Assembly: GCA_964526505.1 (NCBI GenBank) | Contig: CAZGJC010000001.1 | Location: 22,772 to 86,771 of the forward strand | Length of the DNA stretch: 64,000 nt | Reading direction: 5' to 3' | DNA from: SVTX01 sp964526505 | GTDB lineage: Bacteria > Bacillota > Clostridia > Oscillospirales > CAG-272 | Shown here: piece after piece, positions 16,252 through 26,306 of the stretch | How the letters are laid out: the number at the start of each line of letters is the position of its first letter | How positions within the stretch are numbered: position 1 is the first letter of the stretch | Position numbers and translations under genes: made by a program | The notes under the pieces: model-generated | Databases searched by the model: none | The model's input: the letters and a program-made list of their open reading frames with translations, nothing else | What the model was told of the DNA's origin: nothing

Positions 16252-18635
16252 AATTTTGTGAAAAAACTTTAATATCACTTGAATATGATAAAATACGTGA
16301 GATGCTTGCAAATATGGCTCCTACCGAAGGTGCAAAGCAAATGGTGTTGGAACTTGAACCTTTTGATGATATTGATATTATAGTTCGTCGTCAAAAATTC
16401 ACAACTGACGCCAAAAGGCTTATCGAAGCCAAAGGAACGCCGTCATTCGGAATGATTGTCGATATACTCGGAAGTTGTGAGAGAGCCAAAAAGGGTGCAA
16501 CGCTGTCGCCATCGGAAATACTTGCGATAGGCAACGTGCTTAAAACATCAAGAGGACTTAGGGAATATTGCTTTGGAAATCACATTATGGATACTGTGCT
16601 TGATGAGGTTTTCGAGAGGCTTTTGCCCAATAAAACTTTGGAAGACAGAATATACCGTTCAATCATATCGGAAGATATGATTGCCGACGATGCCTCGTCA
16701 ACTCTTGCGAACATACGCAGACAAATAAGAATAACCAACAGCAGAATCAAGGAAGTGTTGCAAAAGTACGTTCAGGGTGGGTCACATTCCAAATATCTTC
16801 AAGAAAATATCGTAACAACAAGAAACGGAAGATACGTTGTACCTGTCAGAGCGGAATGCAAAAATGATGTTAAAGGTCTTGTGCATGACACGTCATCGTC
16901 AGGGGCAACACTGTTTATAGAGCCGTCGCAGGTTGTTGAGGCGAATAATGAACTTCGTGTTTTGGAATCAAAAGAGGAGCATGAGATAGAGAGGATTTTA
17001 TCCGAACTTTCGGCACAGATCGCCGATTATTCCGACAGAATATTGCTCAATTATTCCAATATAACGGAATTGGCATTCTATTTTACATGTGCCAAGGCGT
17101 CGGTCCATATGGATGGAATTTCGCCCATCATATCCGATACGGGTATTATTGAACTTAAACGTGCAAGACACCCGCTTATAGATCGTGATCGTGTTGTCCC
17201 GATAAACGTCTATCTGGGAGGCGATTTTGACACTATGATTATAACGGGTCCCAATACGGGTGGAAAAACCGTTACGCTTAAAACGCTTGGTCTTTTTGTG
17301 CTTATGGCACAGTCGGGGTTGCATGTGCCTTGTGATGAGGGATCCTCGATCTGTGTGTTGTCCGACGTGCTGGTTGATATCGGAGACGAACAGAGTATAG
17401 AACAATCTCTTTCCACGTTTTCGTCGCACATGGTTAACATTGTTTCGTTTCTGCCACGCATAACGAAAAAATCTCTTGTTTTATTTGATGAGCTTGGAGT
17501 CGGAACGGACCCGGTGGAGGGTGCGGCACTTGCTGTATCCATAATAGACTACGTGAGAAAAAAAGGTGCAATTTGTGCGGCAACAACGCACTATGCGGAA
17601 CTTAAAGCATATGCACTTGACACGCCGGGTATTTGCAATGCTTCTTGTGAATTCGATGTGGAAACACTTCGTCCGACGTATAAATTGATTATCGGAACGC
17701 CGGGTAAATCCAACGCTTTCGCAATTTCCGAAAAACTCGGCCTTTCCAAGGAAATTATAAACTATGCGGAAAATTACGTAAATTCCGGTAGCAGAAGATT
17801 TGAAGATGTAATAGGTCAACTCGAAGCAAGCAGAGTTGAGATGGATAAGTATCGAGATGAGGCACAAAAGGCAAGAGACGATTATGAAAAATTCAAGACC
17901 GAGGCGGAAAAACAGATAAGACAGAGACTGGAAACCTCGGAGAAAGAACTTGAACGGGCGAGAGAGCGTGCATCGGCGTTGGTATCTTCCGCAAAAGCGT
18001 CAAGTGATTATATACTTGAAGAGATGGATAAACTTCGAAAGAAAAAAGAGTCGGAAAATCTCGGAGATGAAATTGCAAAGACAAGAAGAGCGGTCAGAGA
18101 ACATTTGCGTCAAAATCAAGACAAATTCGACCCTGTGGAAGAAGTTCGTGAGGATGATGATATGTATTGTCCCGAATTTGTCAAAAAGGGTGATGAAGTA
18201 TTTGTAATGACACTCGGCAAGGATGCGGAAGCGTTGTCGGATATGGACAAATCGGGAAACGTACAAATACGTGCCGGGGTTCTCACAACAAGAGTAAATA
18301 TTAAAAATTTGCGTGTGAGAAAGGGAAAATCGGAGAAAAAAACTCAAAAGACCGGAACAAGTGGCGGATATACGTTAAAGAGAGACACGACTTTTAAAGA
18401 CGAAATAGATCTTAGAGGAATGACGGGAGACGAGGCTTGGCTTGCGGTCGATAAATATTTTGACGAAGCAATGCTTGCGGGTATCGGCAGAGTGAGGCTG
18501 ATACACGGAAAAGGTACCGGAGCTTTAAAAAAAGCACTGTGGGGATTTTTAAGAACCGACAGACGCATATCATCATACCGAATAGGACAGTGGGGCGAGG
18601 GTGACGGTGGAGTCACTGTTGTGGATTTAAAATAA
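16248..18635 (+). CDS. mutS2: Endonuclease MutS2
   Basis: 795 residues with GTG start overlapping dxs. Domains in order: the MutS core/clamp helices (about 1-300), the ATPase with Walker A GPNTGGKT (334-341) and Walker B LVLFDELGVGTDP, a long coiled coil (about 510-640) and a C-terminal Smr nuclease domain with EIDLRGMTGDEA and LIHGKGTGALKKAL. MutS2 acts on branched DNA to suppress recombination, and in Firmicutes it also splits collided ribosomes. The DLRG/HGKG motifs needed for Smr nuclease activity are intact. Confidence 0.96.
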   Translation: MKFCEKTLISLEYDKIREMLANMAPTEGAKQMVLELEPFDDIDIIVRRQKFTTDAKRLIEAKGTPSFGMIVDILGSCERAKKGATLSPSEILAIGNVLKTSRGLREYCFGNHIMDTVLDEVFERLLPNKTLEDRIYRSIISEDMIADDASSTLANIRRQIRITNSRIKEVLQKYVQGGSHSKYLQENIVTTRNGRYVVPVRAECKNDVKGLVHDTSSSGATLFIEPSQVVEANNELRVLESKEEHEIERILSELSAQIADYSDRILLNYSNITELAFYFTCAKASVHMDGISPIISDTGIIELKRARHPLIDRDRVVPINVYLGGDFDTMIITGPNTGGKTVTLKTLGLFVLMAQSGLHVPCDEGSSICVLSDVLVDIGDEQSIEQSLSTFSSHMVNIVSFLPRITKKSLVLFDELGVGTDPVEGAALAVSIIDYVRKKGAICAATTHYAELKAYALDTPGICNASCEFDVETLRPTYKLIIGTPGKSNAFAISEKLGLSKEIINYAENYVNSGSRRFEDVIGQLEASRVEMDKYRDEAQKARDDYEKFKTEAEKQIRQRLETSEKELERARERASALVSSAKASSDYILEEMDKLRKKKESENLGDEIAKTRRAVREHLRQNQDKFDPVEEVREDDDMYCPEFVKKGDEVFVMTLGKDAEALSDMDKSGNVQIRAGVLTTRVNIKNLRVRKGKSEKKTQKTGTSGGYTLKRDTTFKDEIDLRGMTGDEAWLAVDKYFDEAMLAGIGRVRLIHGKGTGALKKALWGFLRTDRRISSYRIGQWGEGDGGVTVVDLK

Positions 18636-18640
18636 AATTT

Positions 18641-18676
18641 GGTGCGAGAGCCATAAATGCTTTCGCACCTTTTTTT
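18641..18676 (+). terminator. Rho-independent terminator after mutS2
   Basis: An 11-bp stem (18641-18651 with 18659-18669) with one G-T pair is followed by seven T residues. Confidence 0.85.
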
Positions 18677-18716
18677 GTACATTTCAGTATAATATATTGA
18701 GACAAGTATTTTTTTA

Positions 18717-18745
18717 TTGACATTATTCGCTATTTGTGGTATAAT
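18717..18745 (+). promoter_or_regulatory. Promoter of the glmM-glmS operon
   Basis: TTGACA (18717-18722), 17 bases, TATAAT (18740-18745). It lies inside an in-frame upstream extension of the first gene and excludes that extension. Confidence 0.85.
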
Positions 18746-18793
18746 GAAAGCCACGGCGACTACCTATATAATAGTATAATGAAAGGCTTGAAT

Positions 18794-19465
18794 ATGCTTG
18801 ATATAAAAATATGCGACTTGTATGATTTGTCGCATACGTTGGCAAAAGATTTTCTTGACGGCTTTGAGTATCCGTGGGAGGCACTGGACGGAATCGGTGA
18901 TTTTGTTATCAAACTCGGAGAATCACTTGATTTATCACAATATGATTATAAAGGAAATGGTGTTTGGGTCTCCAAAAGTGCTAAAATTTATGAGACCGCT
19001 TGTATATGCGGTCCTTGTATTATAGGGCATAATACGGAAGTTCGTCCGAGTGCGTTTATTCGAGGCAACGTCTTGGTTGGCGATGGTTGCGTAGTGGGGA
19101 ATTCAACGGAGTTGAAAAACGTTATACTTTTCGACGGGGTTCAGGTTCCGCATTACAACTACGTGGGCGACAGCATCTTGGGATATAAATCGCATATGGG
19201 TGCAGGTTCTATAACAAGTAACGTAAAGTCCGACAAAACGCTTGTGTGTGTAAAAGATACAAATACAGGCACAAAAATAGAAACAAATCGAAAAAAAGTG
19301 GGTGCAATGCTCGGCGATTTTGCGGAGATCGGTTGCAATTCAGTTTTAAACCCGGGGACTGTTATCGGAAGAGGAACGTCTGTTTATCCACTTTCATCCG
19401 TGCGAGGTGTGGTCCACGAAAATTCAATATACAAATCGGGTGACGAAATAGTCACAAAAAAATAA
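18794..19465 (+). CDS. Left-handed beta-helix acyltransferase-like protein (GlmU C-terminal-like)
   Basis: 223 residues. After an N-terminal segment of about 55 residues come hexapeptide repeats (IYETACICGPCIIGHNTEVRP, IRGNVLVGDGCVVGNSTEL, GAGSITSNVK, IGCNSVLNPGTVIG) forming a left-handed beta helix as in the acetyltransferase half of GlmU. There is no nucleotidyltransferase domain. It heads an operon with glmM (19-base gap) and glmS, so it very likely works on glucosamine-1-phosphate or UDP-sugar synthesis. Acetyltransferase activity is inferred, not seen. The start at 18794 follows GAAAGG; an ATG at 18779 is the alternative. Confidence 0.8.
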   Translation: MLDIKICDLYDLSHTLAKDFLDGFEYPWEALDGIGDFVIKLGESLDLSQYDYKGNGVWVSKSAKIYETACICGPCIIGHNTEVRPSAFIRGNVLVGDGCVVGNSTELKNVILFDGVQVPHYNYVGDSILGYKSHMGAGSITSNVKSDKTLVCVKDTNTGTKIETNRKKVGAMLGDFAEIGCNSVLNPGTVIGRGTSVYPLSSVRGVVHENSIYKSGDEIVTKK

Positions 19466-19484
19466 TTTAAACAGGAGAAAACTC

Positions 19485-20846
19485 ATGGGAAAATATTTTG
19501 GGACTGACGGTTTCAGAGGAGAGGCAAACGTCACTCTGACGGCAGTACACGCTTATAAAGTGGGCAAATTTCTCGGTTGGTACTTCGGGCGAAAAGCAAA
19601 AATAAGGGGTGAACATGCACGCATTGTAATAGGAAAAGATACAAGACGCTCTTCGTATATGTTTGAAGACGCTTTGTCGTCCGGTATAACGGCGGCAGGT
19701 GCAGATGCGTATCTTCTTCACGTGACAACGACACCTTCGGTTGCGTACATTGCAAAAAATGAAAATTTCGACTGTGGTATAATGATATCCGCAAGTCATA
19801 ATCCGTACTATGATAACGGAATAAAACTTATGAATTCAAACGGCGAGAAAATGGATGACGAAACCATCTCGCAAATTGAGGAATATTTGGACGGCATAAG
19901 AGGAGAAGTGCCTTATGCCAAAAGAGAGGATATAGGTCGTACGGTTGACTATATTTCAGGAAGAAACAAGTACATCGGTCACCTTATTTCTTTGTCTGAA
20001 CATTCATTTGAGGGCAAGCGTGTCGGTCTTGACTGTGCAAACGGCAGTTCGTGGTATATTGCAAAGGTTATATACGAGGCACTTGGTGCTAAGACTTTTG
20101 TTATGAACGCAGAACCCGACGGTACAAATATAAATGCAAATGCGGGAAGCACGCACATTGAGGGGCTTTGCGAATTTGTTCGTGAAAACCAACTTGACGT
20201 CGGATTTGCGTTCGACGGAGATGCAGACAGATGCTTGTGCGTAGATGAAAACGGTCAGGTGGTTGACGGTGATAAAATTCTCTACATTTATGCGAGTTAT
20301 CTCAAAGAACGTGGAGAATTGACGAATAACACGGTTGTAGCAACGGTTATGTCAAACTGCGGATTATTCAAAGCACTTGACGAATTGGGAATTGATTATG
20401 CCAAAACGGCGGTGGGTGACAAAAACGTTCACGATTATATGGTTGCCAATGATAATTGCATTGGAGGCGAGCAATCGGGACACATTATTTTCAGAAAATT
20501 CGCTTCTACGGGAGACGGAATTTTAACATCTCTGAAAATTATGGAGGCAATGCTTGAAAAGGATTTGCCCCTGTCTAAACTTTCGGAACCCGTGACTATA
20601 TTTCCGCAAGTTCTGGTAAATGTCAAAGTCAAGGATAAGACAGCCGTCATGTCGGCTCCGCTTGTTCTTGAAGGAATAAGACGTGCGGAGGAACTTATAG
20701 GAAGTAACGGAAGAATGCTTGTAAGAGAATCCGGAACAGAACCGTTGGTACGTGTTATGGCTGAAGCGTCAGACACGGATACTTGCAAAAAATGCATTAA
20801 AATCGTTACCGATGCGATTGCCGCATGCGGGTTTCTCTTGAAATAA
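19485..20846 (+). CDS. glmM: Phosphoglucosamine mutase
   Basis: 453 residues. It interconverts glucosamine-6-phosphate and glucosamine-1-phosphate for peptidoglycan precursors. The active-site phosphoserine loop is MISASHNPYYDNG, the metal loop is FDGDADRC, the sugar loop is GGEQSGHI, and the phosphate-binding loop is RESGTEPLVRVM. An ACAGGAG site precedes the ATG. It is the middle gene of the operon. Confidence 0.97.
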   Translation: MGKYFGTDGFRGEANVTLTAVHAYKVGKFLGWYFGRKAKIRGEHARIVIGKDTRRSSYMFEDALSSGITAAGADAYLLHVTTTPSVAYIAKNENFDCGIMISASHNPYYDNGIKLMNSNGEKMDDETISQIEEYLDGIRGEVPYAKREDIGRTVDYISGRNKYIGHLISLSEHSFEGKRVGLDCANGSSWYIAKVIYEALGAKTFVMNAEPDGTNINANAGSTHIEGLCEFVRENQLDVGFAFDGDADRCLCVDENGQVVDGDKILYIYASYLKERGELTNNTVVATVMSNCGLFKALDELGIDYAKTAVGDKNVHDYMVANDNCIGGEQSGHIIFRKFASTGDGILTSLKIMEAMLEKDLPLSKLSEPVTIFPQVLVNVKVKDKTAVMSAPLVLEGIRRAEELIGSNGRMLVRESGTEPLVRVMAEASDTDTCKKCIKIVTDAIAACGFLLK

Positions 20847-20885
20847 ATCTGATTGTCGCTTGTGCGACGGAATGGAGAACATTAT

Positions 20886-22724
20886 ATGTGTGGAATAATC
20901 GGATATATAGGTGATGAGCAAGCGGCACCTATTCTTATAGACGGGCTTAGCAAACTCGAATATCGAGGATACGATTCGGCAGGAATTGCCGTTAGAAATA
21001 AAGATAATGATATAGAAGTTGTAAAGGCTTGCGGAAAACTTGTTGTTCTTTCAAAGAAGATAGAGGATGACGAGAAAGTTAACGGTTGCTCGGGGATAGG
21101 TCACACGAGATGGGCAACGCACGGCGTGCCGTCTGAAATAAACTCACATCCCCACGTGAGTTCCGATGGAGAAGTTGCACTTGTTCATAACGGAATCATT
21201 GAAAATTATATTGAATATAAAGAAAAACTTATCGCAGAAGGATATTCGTTTAAATCGGAAACGGACAGCGAAGTCGTTGCAAATATGCTTTCGTATTATT
21301 ACAAAGAGTGCAACAAAAATCCCGAGGTGACTATTTCGAAGGTAATGCATCTGATAGACGGTTCGTATGCTTTCGGAATAATGTTTAAAGACTACCCGGA
21401 CGCAGTGTACGTTGCGAAAAACAAAAGTCCTCTTGTGATAGGTAAGGCATCCGATGGATTTTATGCGGCGTCTGACGTATCGGCACTTATATCTCATACG
21501 AGAAGCATTTATTATCTCGAAGATAAAGAAATGGCTGTATTGAAACGAGACGAAGCGAAGTTTTTGGACATTGACCTCACACCTTTAAACAAGGCGTGTG
21601 AAGAGATTTTGTGGGACGTTGAAACCGCAGAAAAAGGTGGATACGACTTTTTTATGCTCAAAGAAATAGAAGAGCAACCGAAAGCAGTGAACGATACTTT
21701 GGGCAGATATATACAGAACGGCGAAATATCTCTTGAATCTGTCGGAATTACAGATGAACAGATAAGATCTCTTGAAAGAATTTATATTATTGCATGCGGT
21801 TCCGCTTATCACGTTGCGGAAATAGCAAAATATGAAATAGAAAGAGTTGCGAAAATTCCCGTTGAAACAGAGGTTGCATCTGAGTTCAGATACAGAAACA
21901 GGGTTTTGGCGAAAAACTCCGCTGTGATAATCGTATCGCAATCCGGTGAAACGGCAGATAGTATTGCGGCACTCAATTTTGCAAAAGACGCAGGTGTACC
22001 CGTATACGGCATTGTAAACGTTGTCGGTTCGGCTATTGCACGTGCATCCGATGGTGTTATGTATACCGTTGCGGGACCTGAAAAATCCGTGGCAACAACA
22101 AAAGCATACAGTGCCCAACTTATATGTGTATATTTGCTTGCCATAAAGTTTGCGTTTGTCAGAGGAGAAATATCGAAATCCGAATACAAAGAATATATAA
22201 CCGAGATTGCAACTCTTCCTGAAAAAATCAAAACTTGTTTTGAAGATAAAGAAAAAATCCAAACATTTGCAAACAGCATTTCAGATATTAAAGAAGCTTT
22301 CTTTATAGGCAGAGGCGTAGATTATGCTTTGGCTCTTGAAGGCAGTTTGAAGTTAAAGGAAATAAGTTACGTTCATTCCGATGCATATGCCGCAGGTGAA
22401 TTAAAACACGGCACAATAAGTCTTATAGAAGACGGAACGCCGGTTATAGGAATAATGACGCAACAGGATTTACTTTCAAAGACCGCAAGTAATTTAAAAG
22501 AAGTTAAGAGTCGTGGTGCGTATGTTGTTGGACTTTCGCTTTGCGACAAGACGGAGATTGACGAAATTGCTGATTTTAAACTCTATGTTCCGCAGACGCT
22601 CCCTATGTTTACGTCAAGTCTCGCTGTTGTGCCACTTCAACTTTTGGCATACTACGTTGCAATTGCCAAAGGCAAAGACGTTGATAAACCCAGAAACCTT
22701 GCAAAGAGTGTTACTGTTGAGTAA
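20886..22724 (+). CDS. glmS: Glutamine--fructose-6-phosphate aminotransferase (isomerizing)
   Basis: 612 residues beginning MCGIIGYIG. Cys2 becomes the N-terminal nucleophile of the glutaminase domain (1-240), so the start must be at 20886, with GGAG 8 bases upstream. Two SIS sugar-isomerase domains follow, and the conserved tail NLAKSVTVE ends the protein. It makes glucosamine-6-phosphate. The 39-base gap to glmM contains a GTCGC-TTGT-GCGAC hairpin. No glmS ribozyme fits in this gap. Confidence 0.97.
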   Translation: MCGIIGYIGDEQAAPILIDGLSKLEYRGYDSAGIAVRNKDNDIEVVKACGKLVVLSKKIEDDEKVNGCSGIGHTRWATHGVPSEINSHPHVSSDGEVALVHNGIIENYIEYKEKLIAEGYSFKSETDSEVVANMLSYYYKECNKNPEVTISKVMHLIDGSYAFGIMFKDYPDAVYVAKNKSPLVIGKASDGFYAASDVSALISHTRSIYYLEDKEMAVLKRDEAKFLDIDLTPLNKACEEILWDVETAEKGGYDFFMLKEIEEQPKAVNDTLGRYIQNGEISLESVGITDEQIRSLERIYIIACGSAYHVAEIAKYEIERVAKIPVETEVASEFRYRNRVLAKNSAVIIVSQSGETADSIAALNFAKDAGVPVYGIVNVVGSAIARASDGVMYTVAGPEKSVATTKAYSAQLICVYLLAIKFAFVRGEISKSEYKEYITEIATLPEKIKTCFEDKEKIQTFANSISDIKEAFFIGRGVDYALALEGSLKLKEISYVHSDAYAAGELKHGTISLIEDGTPVIGIMTQQDLLSKTASNLKEVKSRGAYVVGLSLCDKTEIDEIADFKLYVPQTLPMFTSSLAVVPLQLLAYYVAIAKGKDVDKPRNLAKSVTVE

Positions 22725-22749
22725 TTTTAATATTTGAGGAAAATAATAT

Positions 22750-23844
22750 ATGTCGAACTTGCTGGACTATATTTCTTGGAGAGGCGATCTTGAATTTACC
22801 GCCGACCCTTGCAACGAGGTTGACAATTTTATATTCTGCATGGCGTCGTATGTTGATTTTAACAGAACATACGAGAGTTACAATCCATCTGTTAAGATAA
22901 GCGTAAAAGAAGCGGCGAAATCGTATTGCAATTCTTTTGATATACAAGCGATTAAATTGTTCGGCGGTTCAATAATTCCATGGGAAAAAATTAAAGATTT
23001 GCTTTGCAAAATGGGAAATAGCCGAAGATTTGCAAACGTGGGAATTTCGGATTTTGTAAATGAAGTCGATTATAACGGCGAAATGCAATTTTCAGCAGTG
23101 ACATATCATTTGAGCAAAGATGAAATGTTTATTGCGTTCCGTGGCACTGACGGTACACTTGTAGGGTGGAAAGAGGATTTTCGTCTTGCATATTTGGAGA
23201 CTGTGCCTGCTCAAAAGCGAGCGGTGAGATATCTTGAATACGTAGCAAATAAATATCCCGAAAAAAATTTTTACGTGGGTGGTCACTCAAAGGGCGGCAA
23301 TCTTGCAAAATATTCGGCAATATATGCCACGCCGTCCGTATCCGAGCGTATACTGGAAGTCTTTAATAATGATGGTCCCGGGTTTTTAAGAAATTCGGTC
23401 AATCCCGAACAGGTTTCTAAAATAGAAAAGCGAATAAAAAATTTTATTCCTCAATCGTCTCTTGTCGGTCAAATGCTTGAACACAACGGTCGGGAAATTA
23501 TAGTCAAGAGCAATTATATCGGTGTATATCAACATGATATATTCGGATGGGAAATTATGGGTAACCACGCTGTGAAATTAAAGAAATTCACACGTACGGG
23601 AGAGATTAACCGAGAAATATTCGGTATACGCATAAATGCGATGAGCATCGATGAACGAAAAGAGTTTATCGACACTTTCTGTCGAATTATAGATGCACTT
23701 GATGCAAAAACCATCGGAGATTTATCTGAGGCGAAAATAAAAAATACGGCACTTATGATTAAAGGTTTCAGCGGTTTGGAAAAAGAAAAAAAGCAACTTA
23801 TGCTTGACGTTCTTTCACGATTGCTCCACGGAGAAAAAAGTTGA
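22750..23844 (+). CDS. DUF2974 / Mbeg1-like alpha/beta hydrolase
   Basis: 364 residues without a signal peptide. The central part has lipase-like motifs: EMFIAFRGTDGTLVGWKEDF and the nucleophile elbow GGHSKGGNLAKY, with serine in GHSKG. A later GPGF segment and His-containing GNHAVKL are also typical. This matches the DUF2974 family of intracellular lipase-like proteins whose substrate is unknown. It follows glmS by 25 bases and shares its terminator, so it is probably co-transcribed. Confidence 0.85.
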   Translation: MSNLLDYISWRGDLEFTADPCNEVDNFIFCMASYVDFNRTYESYNPSVKISVKEAAKSYCNSFDIQAIKLFGGSIIPWEKIKDLLCKMGNSRRFANVGISDFVNEVDYNGEMQFSAVTYHLSKDEMFIAFRGTDGTLVGWKEDFRLAYLETVPAQKRAVRYLEYVANKYPEKNFYVGGHSKGGNLAKYSAIYATPSVSERILEVFNNDGPGFLRNSVNPEQVSKIEKRIKNFIPQSSLVGQMLEHNGREIIVKSNYIGVYQHDIFGWEIMGNHAVKLKKFTRTGEINREIFGIRINAMSIDERKEFIDTFCRIIDALDAKTIGDLSEAKIKNTALMIKGFSGLEKEKKQLMLDVLSRLLHGEKS

Positions 23845-23853
23845 TATGTTATA

Positions 23854-23888
23854 AAAAAGGAAGCACGACGAAATCGTGCTTCCTTTTT
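23854..23888. terminator. Bidirectional terminator
   Basis: A perfect 15-bp stem (23854-23868 with 23874-23888) between the converging hydrolase and khpA genes, with A- and T-runs forming the stem ends. Confidence 0.9.
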
Positions 23889-23903
23889 GCAATATTGTAA
23901 AAG

Positions 23904-24140
23904 TTATCTGATGTCAACGTTAACTCTTTTTCCGCAATTGGATGATGCGGCTTTTATGACAGTACGTATTGCTTTTGCAATGCGACCGTGCTTTCCGATA
24001 ACCATACCCATATCATCAGGTGCTACGCTAAGCACGAGATTTATAGACGTTTCGGTTTCACTTGACGTTACCGTAACTTCATCCGGGTTATCAACAATAG
24101 CGGTTGCAATATTGCGTAACGTTTCTTTTAAGTCTACCAT
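23904..24140 (-). CDS. khpA: KH-domain RNA-binding protein KhpA
   Basis: 78 residues forming a single KH domain with the GxxG loop MVIGKHGRIAKAIRT. In Firmicutes KhpA, with its partner KhpB/Jag, binds RNA and influences cell division and elongation. Its position immediately downstream of rpsP is the standard one. Here the operon ends after khpA: rimM, trmD and rplS, which usually follow, are not present. Confidence 0.93.
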   Translation of the reverse strand: MVDLKETLRNIATAIVDNPDEVTVTSSETETSINLVLSVAPDDMGMVIGKHGRIAKAIRTVIKAASSNCGKRVNVDIR

Positions 24141-24218
24141 AAAATTCTCCTGCCGTATATACGGTTTTTAGTGTGGATTTCAAAGAAATTCCGCTTGATT
24201 TTTGCTCAATAGCCTATA

Positions 24219-24461
24219 TTAGTCAATAATACCGGACTTTTTGAGAAGTGCTTTAACTGTTTCCGTGGGCTGTGCACCGTTTTTGATCCAGTTGTTTGCC
24301 TTGTCAGCGTCAATCTTGATTTCCACGGGAGTGGAAGTGGGATTGTAGTAGCCGATTTCTTCGATGAAACGACCGTCTCTGGGGTAACGGCTATCTGCAA
24401 CAACTACTCTGTAAAAGGGGGCTTTCTTTGCACCCATTCTTCTTAATCTGATCTTTACCAT
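24219..24461 (-). CDS. rpsP: 30S ribosomal protein bS16
   Basis: 80 residues starting [25 protein letters not shown], the bS16 signature. A GGAGGAC site precedes the start. It lies between ffh and khpA as expected. Confidence 0.97.
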   Translation of the reverse strand: MVKIRLRRMGAKKAPFYRVVVADSRYPRDGRFIEEIGYYNPTSTPVEIKIDADKANNWIKNGAQPTETVKALLKKSGIID

Positions 24462-24551
24462 TTTTTTTGTCCTCCAAAATATAAATGAAAAATATTTTTA
24501 TCTATTACGCTTGTGCGTTAACAGCAAATTGATATGATCCGGAAGGTCATA

Positions 24552-25901
24552 TTAAAAAGGGAATTTCATTTTTCCCAAAGCCTTTTTTCCTTGACGGGAT
24601 TTACCCATATCGGAAAATTGCTTCATCATTTTTTTGATCTGGTCATATTGCTTTAAAAGTTTATTGACTTCTTCGACGCTTGTTCCGCTGCCGTTTGCCA
24701 CTCTGACCTTGCGTGATGCATTCAGCAATTCCGGATGTTCACGCTCTTTTTTTGTCATGGATTTTATAATCGCTTCTTGATGAATCAATGTTTTCTCGTC
24801 GACTTTTGCACCCTTTAATGCACCCGGCTTGATTCCGGGTATCATGCCTGCGAGTTGTTCAAGACTTCCCATTCCTCGAAGTTGTTGCATTTGATCCATA
24901 TAGTCATCAAGAGTGAATATGGACTGACGAAGTTTTTCTTCGAGTTCTGCGGCTTTTTTTTCGTCGTATTGAGCCTGTGCTTTATCAATAAGAGTAAGTA
25001 CGTCGCCCATGCCGAGAATTCTTCTCGCCATGCGGTCGGGATGAAAGGGTTCTATTGCATCGAGTTTTTCACCCATACCAACATATTTTATGGGTTTGCC
25101 CGTAACGTATCTTATCGAAAGTGCCGCACCGCCACGAGTGTCGCCGTCAAGTTTTGTGAGAATGACGCCCGTGATATCAAGTAGATTGTTAAACGTTTCT
25201 GCAACATTGACGGACTCTTGACCGATCATCGAATCTACTGTTAGTAATATTTCGGTGGGATTTACAGCACTTTTAATATCGGTGAGTTCTTTCATTAAGA
25301 GTTCATCGATTTGAAGACGTCCGGCGGTATCTATAAATACCATATCAAAGCTCTTTTGATTTGCGTATTTTATACCTTCTGTGGCAATTTTAACGGGAGA
25401 AATTTTATCACCCATTGAGAAAACGGGGATTGAAAGTTTTTCGCCCACAACTTCCAACTGCTTAATTGCCGCAGGACGATAAACGTCACATGCCACGAGC
25501 AGGGGATTTTTTCCTTGCTTTTTATAAAGTCCCGCAAGTTTCCCGGCATGTGTTGTTTTGCCCGCACCTTGTAAGCCGACCATCATAATTATTGTAGGGG
25601 GCTTGGAAGCGATTTCAAGTTTTGCATTTGTGCCACCCATAAGAGAAGTGAGTTCTTCACAAACAATCTTGATTACCTGTTGTCCGGGGTTGAGAGATTC
25701 CAAAACCTCAGAGCCTACCGCACGTTCGGAAACTGTTTTTATAAAATCACGAACAACTTTAAAGTTGACATCCGCTTCAAGCAAGGCGAGTTTGATTTCA
25801 CGCATTCCTGCTTTAACGTCTGATTCGGTAAGTTTTCCTTTGTTTTTAAATTTTCTGAAGGCGTTTTCAAGTTTTTCACTCAAACTTTCAAACATTGACA
25901 T
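24552..25901 (-). CDS. ffh: Signal recognition particle protein
   Basis: 449 residues: the N domain, the G domain with GLQGAGKTTHAGKLA, DTAGR and TKLDGDTRGG, and the methionine-rich M domain ending near MKFPF. The GTPase recognises signal sequences with SRP RNA and docks at FtsY. The start at 25901 is chosen because AGGAGG lies 7 bases upstream; the longer frame begins inside that site. It is the second gene of the ylxM operon. Confidence 0.97.
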   Translation of the reverse strand: MSMFESLSEKLENAFRKFKNKGKLTESDVKAGMREIKLALLEADVNFKVVRDFIKTVSERAVGSEVLESLNPGQQVIKIVCEELTSLMGGTNAKLEIASKPPTIIMMVGLQGAGKTTHAGKLAGLYKKQGKNPLLVACDVYRPAAIKQLEVVGEKLSIPVFSMGDKISPVKIATEGIKYANQKSFDMVFIDTAGRLQIDELLMKELTDIKSAVNPTEILLTVDSMIGQESVNVAETFNNLLDITGVILTKLDGDTRGGAALSIRYVTGKPIKYVGMGEKLDAIEPFHPDRMARRILGMGDVLTLIDKAQAQYDEKKAAELEEKLRQSIFTLDDYMDQMQQLRGMGSLEQLAGMIPGIKPGALKGAKVDEKTLIHQEAIIKSMTKKEREHPELLNASRKVRVANGSGTSVEEVNKLLKQYDQIKKMMKQFSDMGKSRQGKKALGKMKFPF

Positions 25902-25930
25902 GGCGTATTCCTCCTTCAAAATTTGTGTGA

Positions 25931-26263
25931 TTATTCTATACTTTCGATTATTTTCTTTATTTCGGTTTTAAGAGCTTCGGACGCATTCTGCTTTTCACAA
26001 ATTTCCAATGCACTTGACGCATGGCACTGTGCATTGTGGAATTTCCTTGCAAGACCAAGTTTTTCTTCGTAAAAAAACAGTTCATCTTCCGCTTTCTTTA
26101 TAATATCCCGAACTCCCTGACGGGAAATCTGCATTTCGTTGGCTATTTCGGACAATGACATATCATTATTATAATAGTAATCAAGAACTGTTCTTTTTCG
26201 TTCTGTCAATACGTCCCCGTAAAAATCAAGGAGAAATGACACATTAAGATTTTTTTCAAACAC
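25931..26263 (-). CDS. ylxM: YlxM/p13-type putative DNA-binding protein of the SRP operon
   Basis: 110 residues. The GTG start at 26263 follows GAGGT by 8 bases. A longer upstream frame would cover the promoter and is rejected. FLLDFYGDVLTERKRTVLDYYYNNDMSLSEIA and the sigma-like helix-turn-helix (NEMQISRQGVRDIIKKAE) are typical. The family sits upstream of ffh in Firmicutes and is linked to SRP assembly or regulation. Confidence 0.93.
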   Translation of the reverse strand: MFEKNLNVSFLLDFYGDVLTERKRTVLDYYYNNDMSLSEIANEMQISRQGVRDIIKKAEDELFFYEEKLGLARKFHNAQCHASSALEICEKQNASEALKTEIKKIIESIE

Positions 26264-26306
26264 GAAAATATACCTCGATTTTGATGTAAAGCAAATCACT
26301 TTACAG

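Noticed and set aside
20847..20885. glmS ribozyme/riboswitch before glmS
   Set aside because: Only 39 bases separate glmM and glmS, too short for the ribozyme; only a 5-bp hairpin is present.
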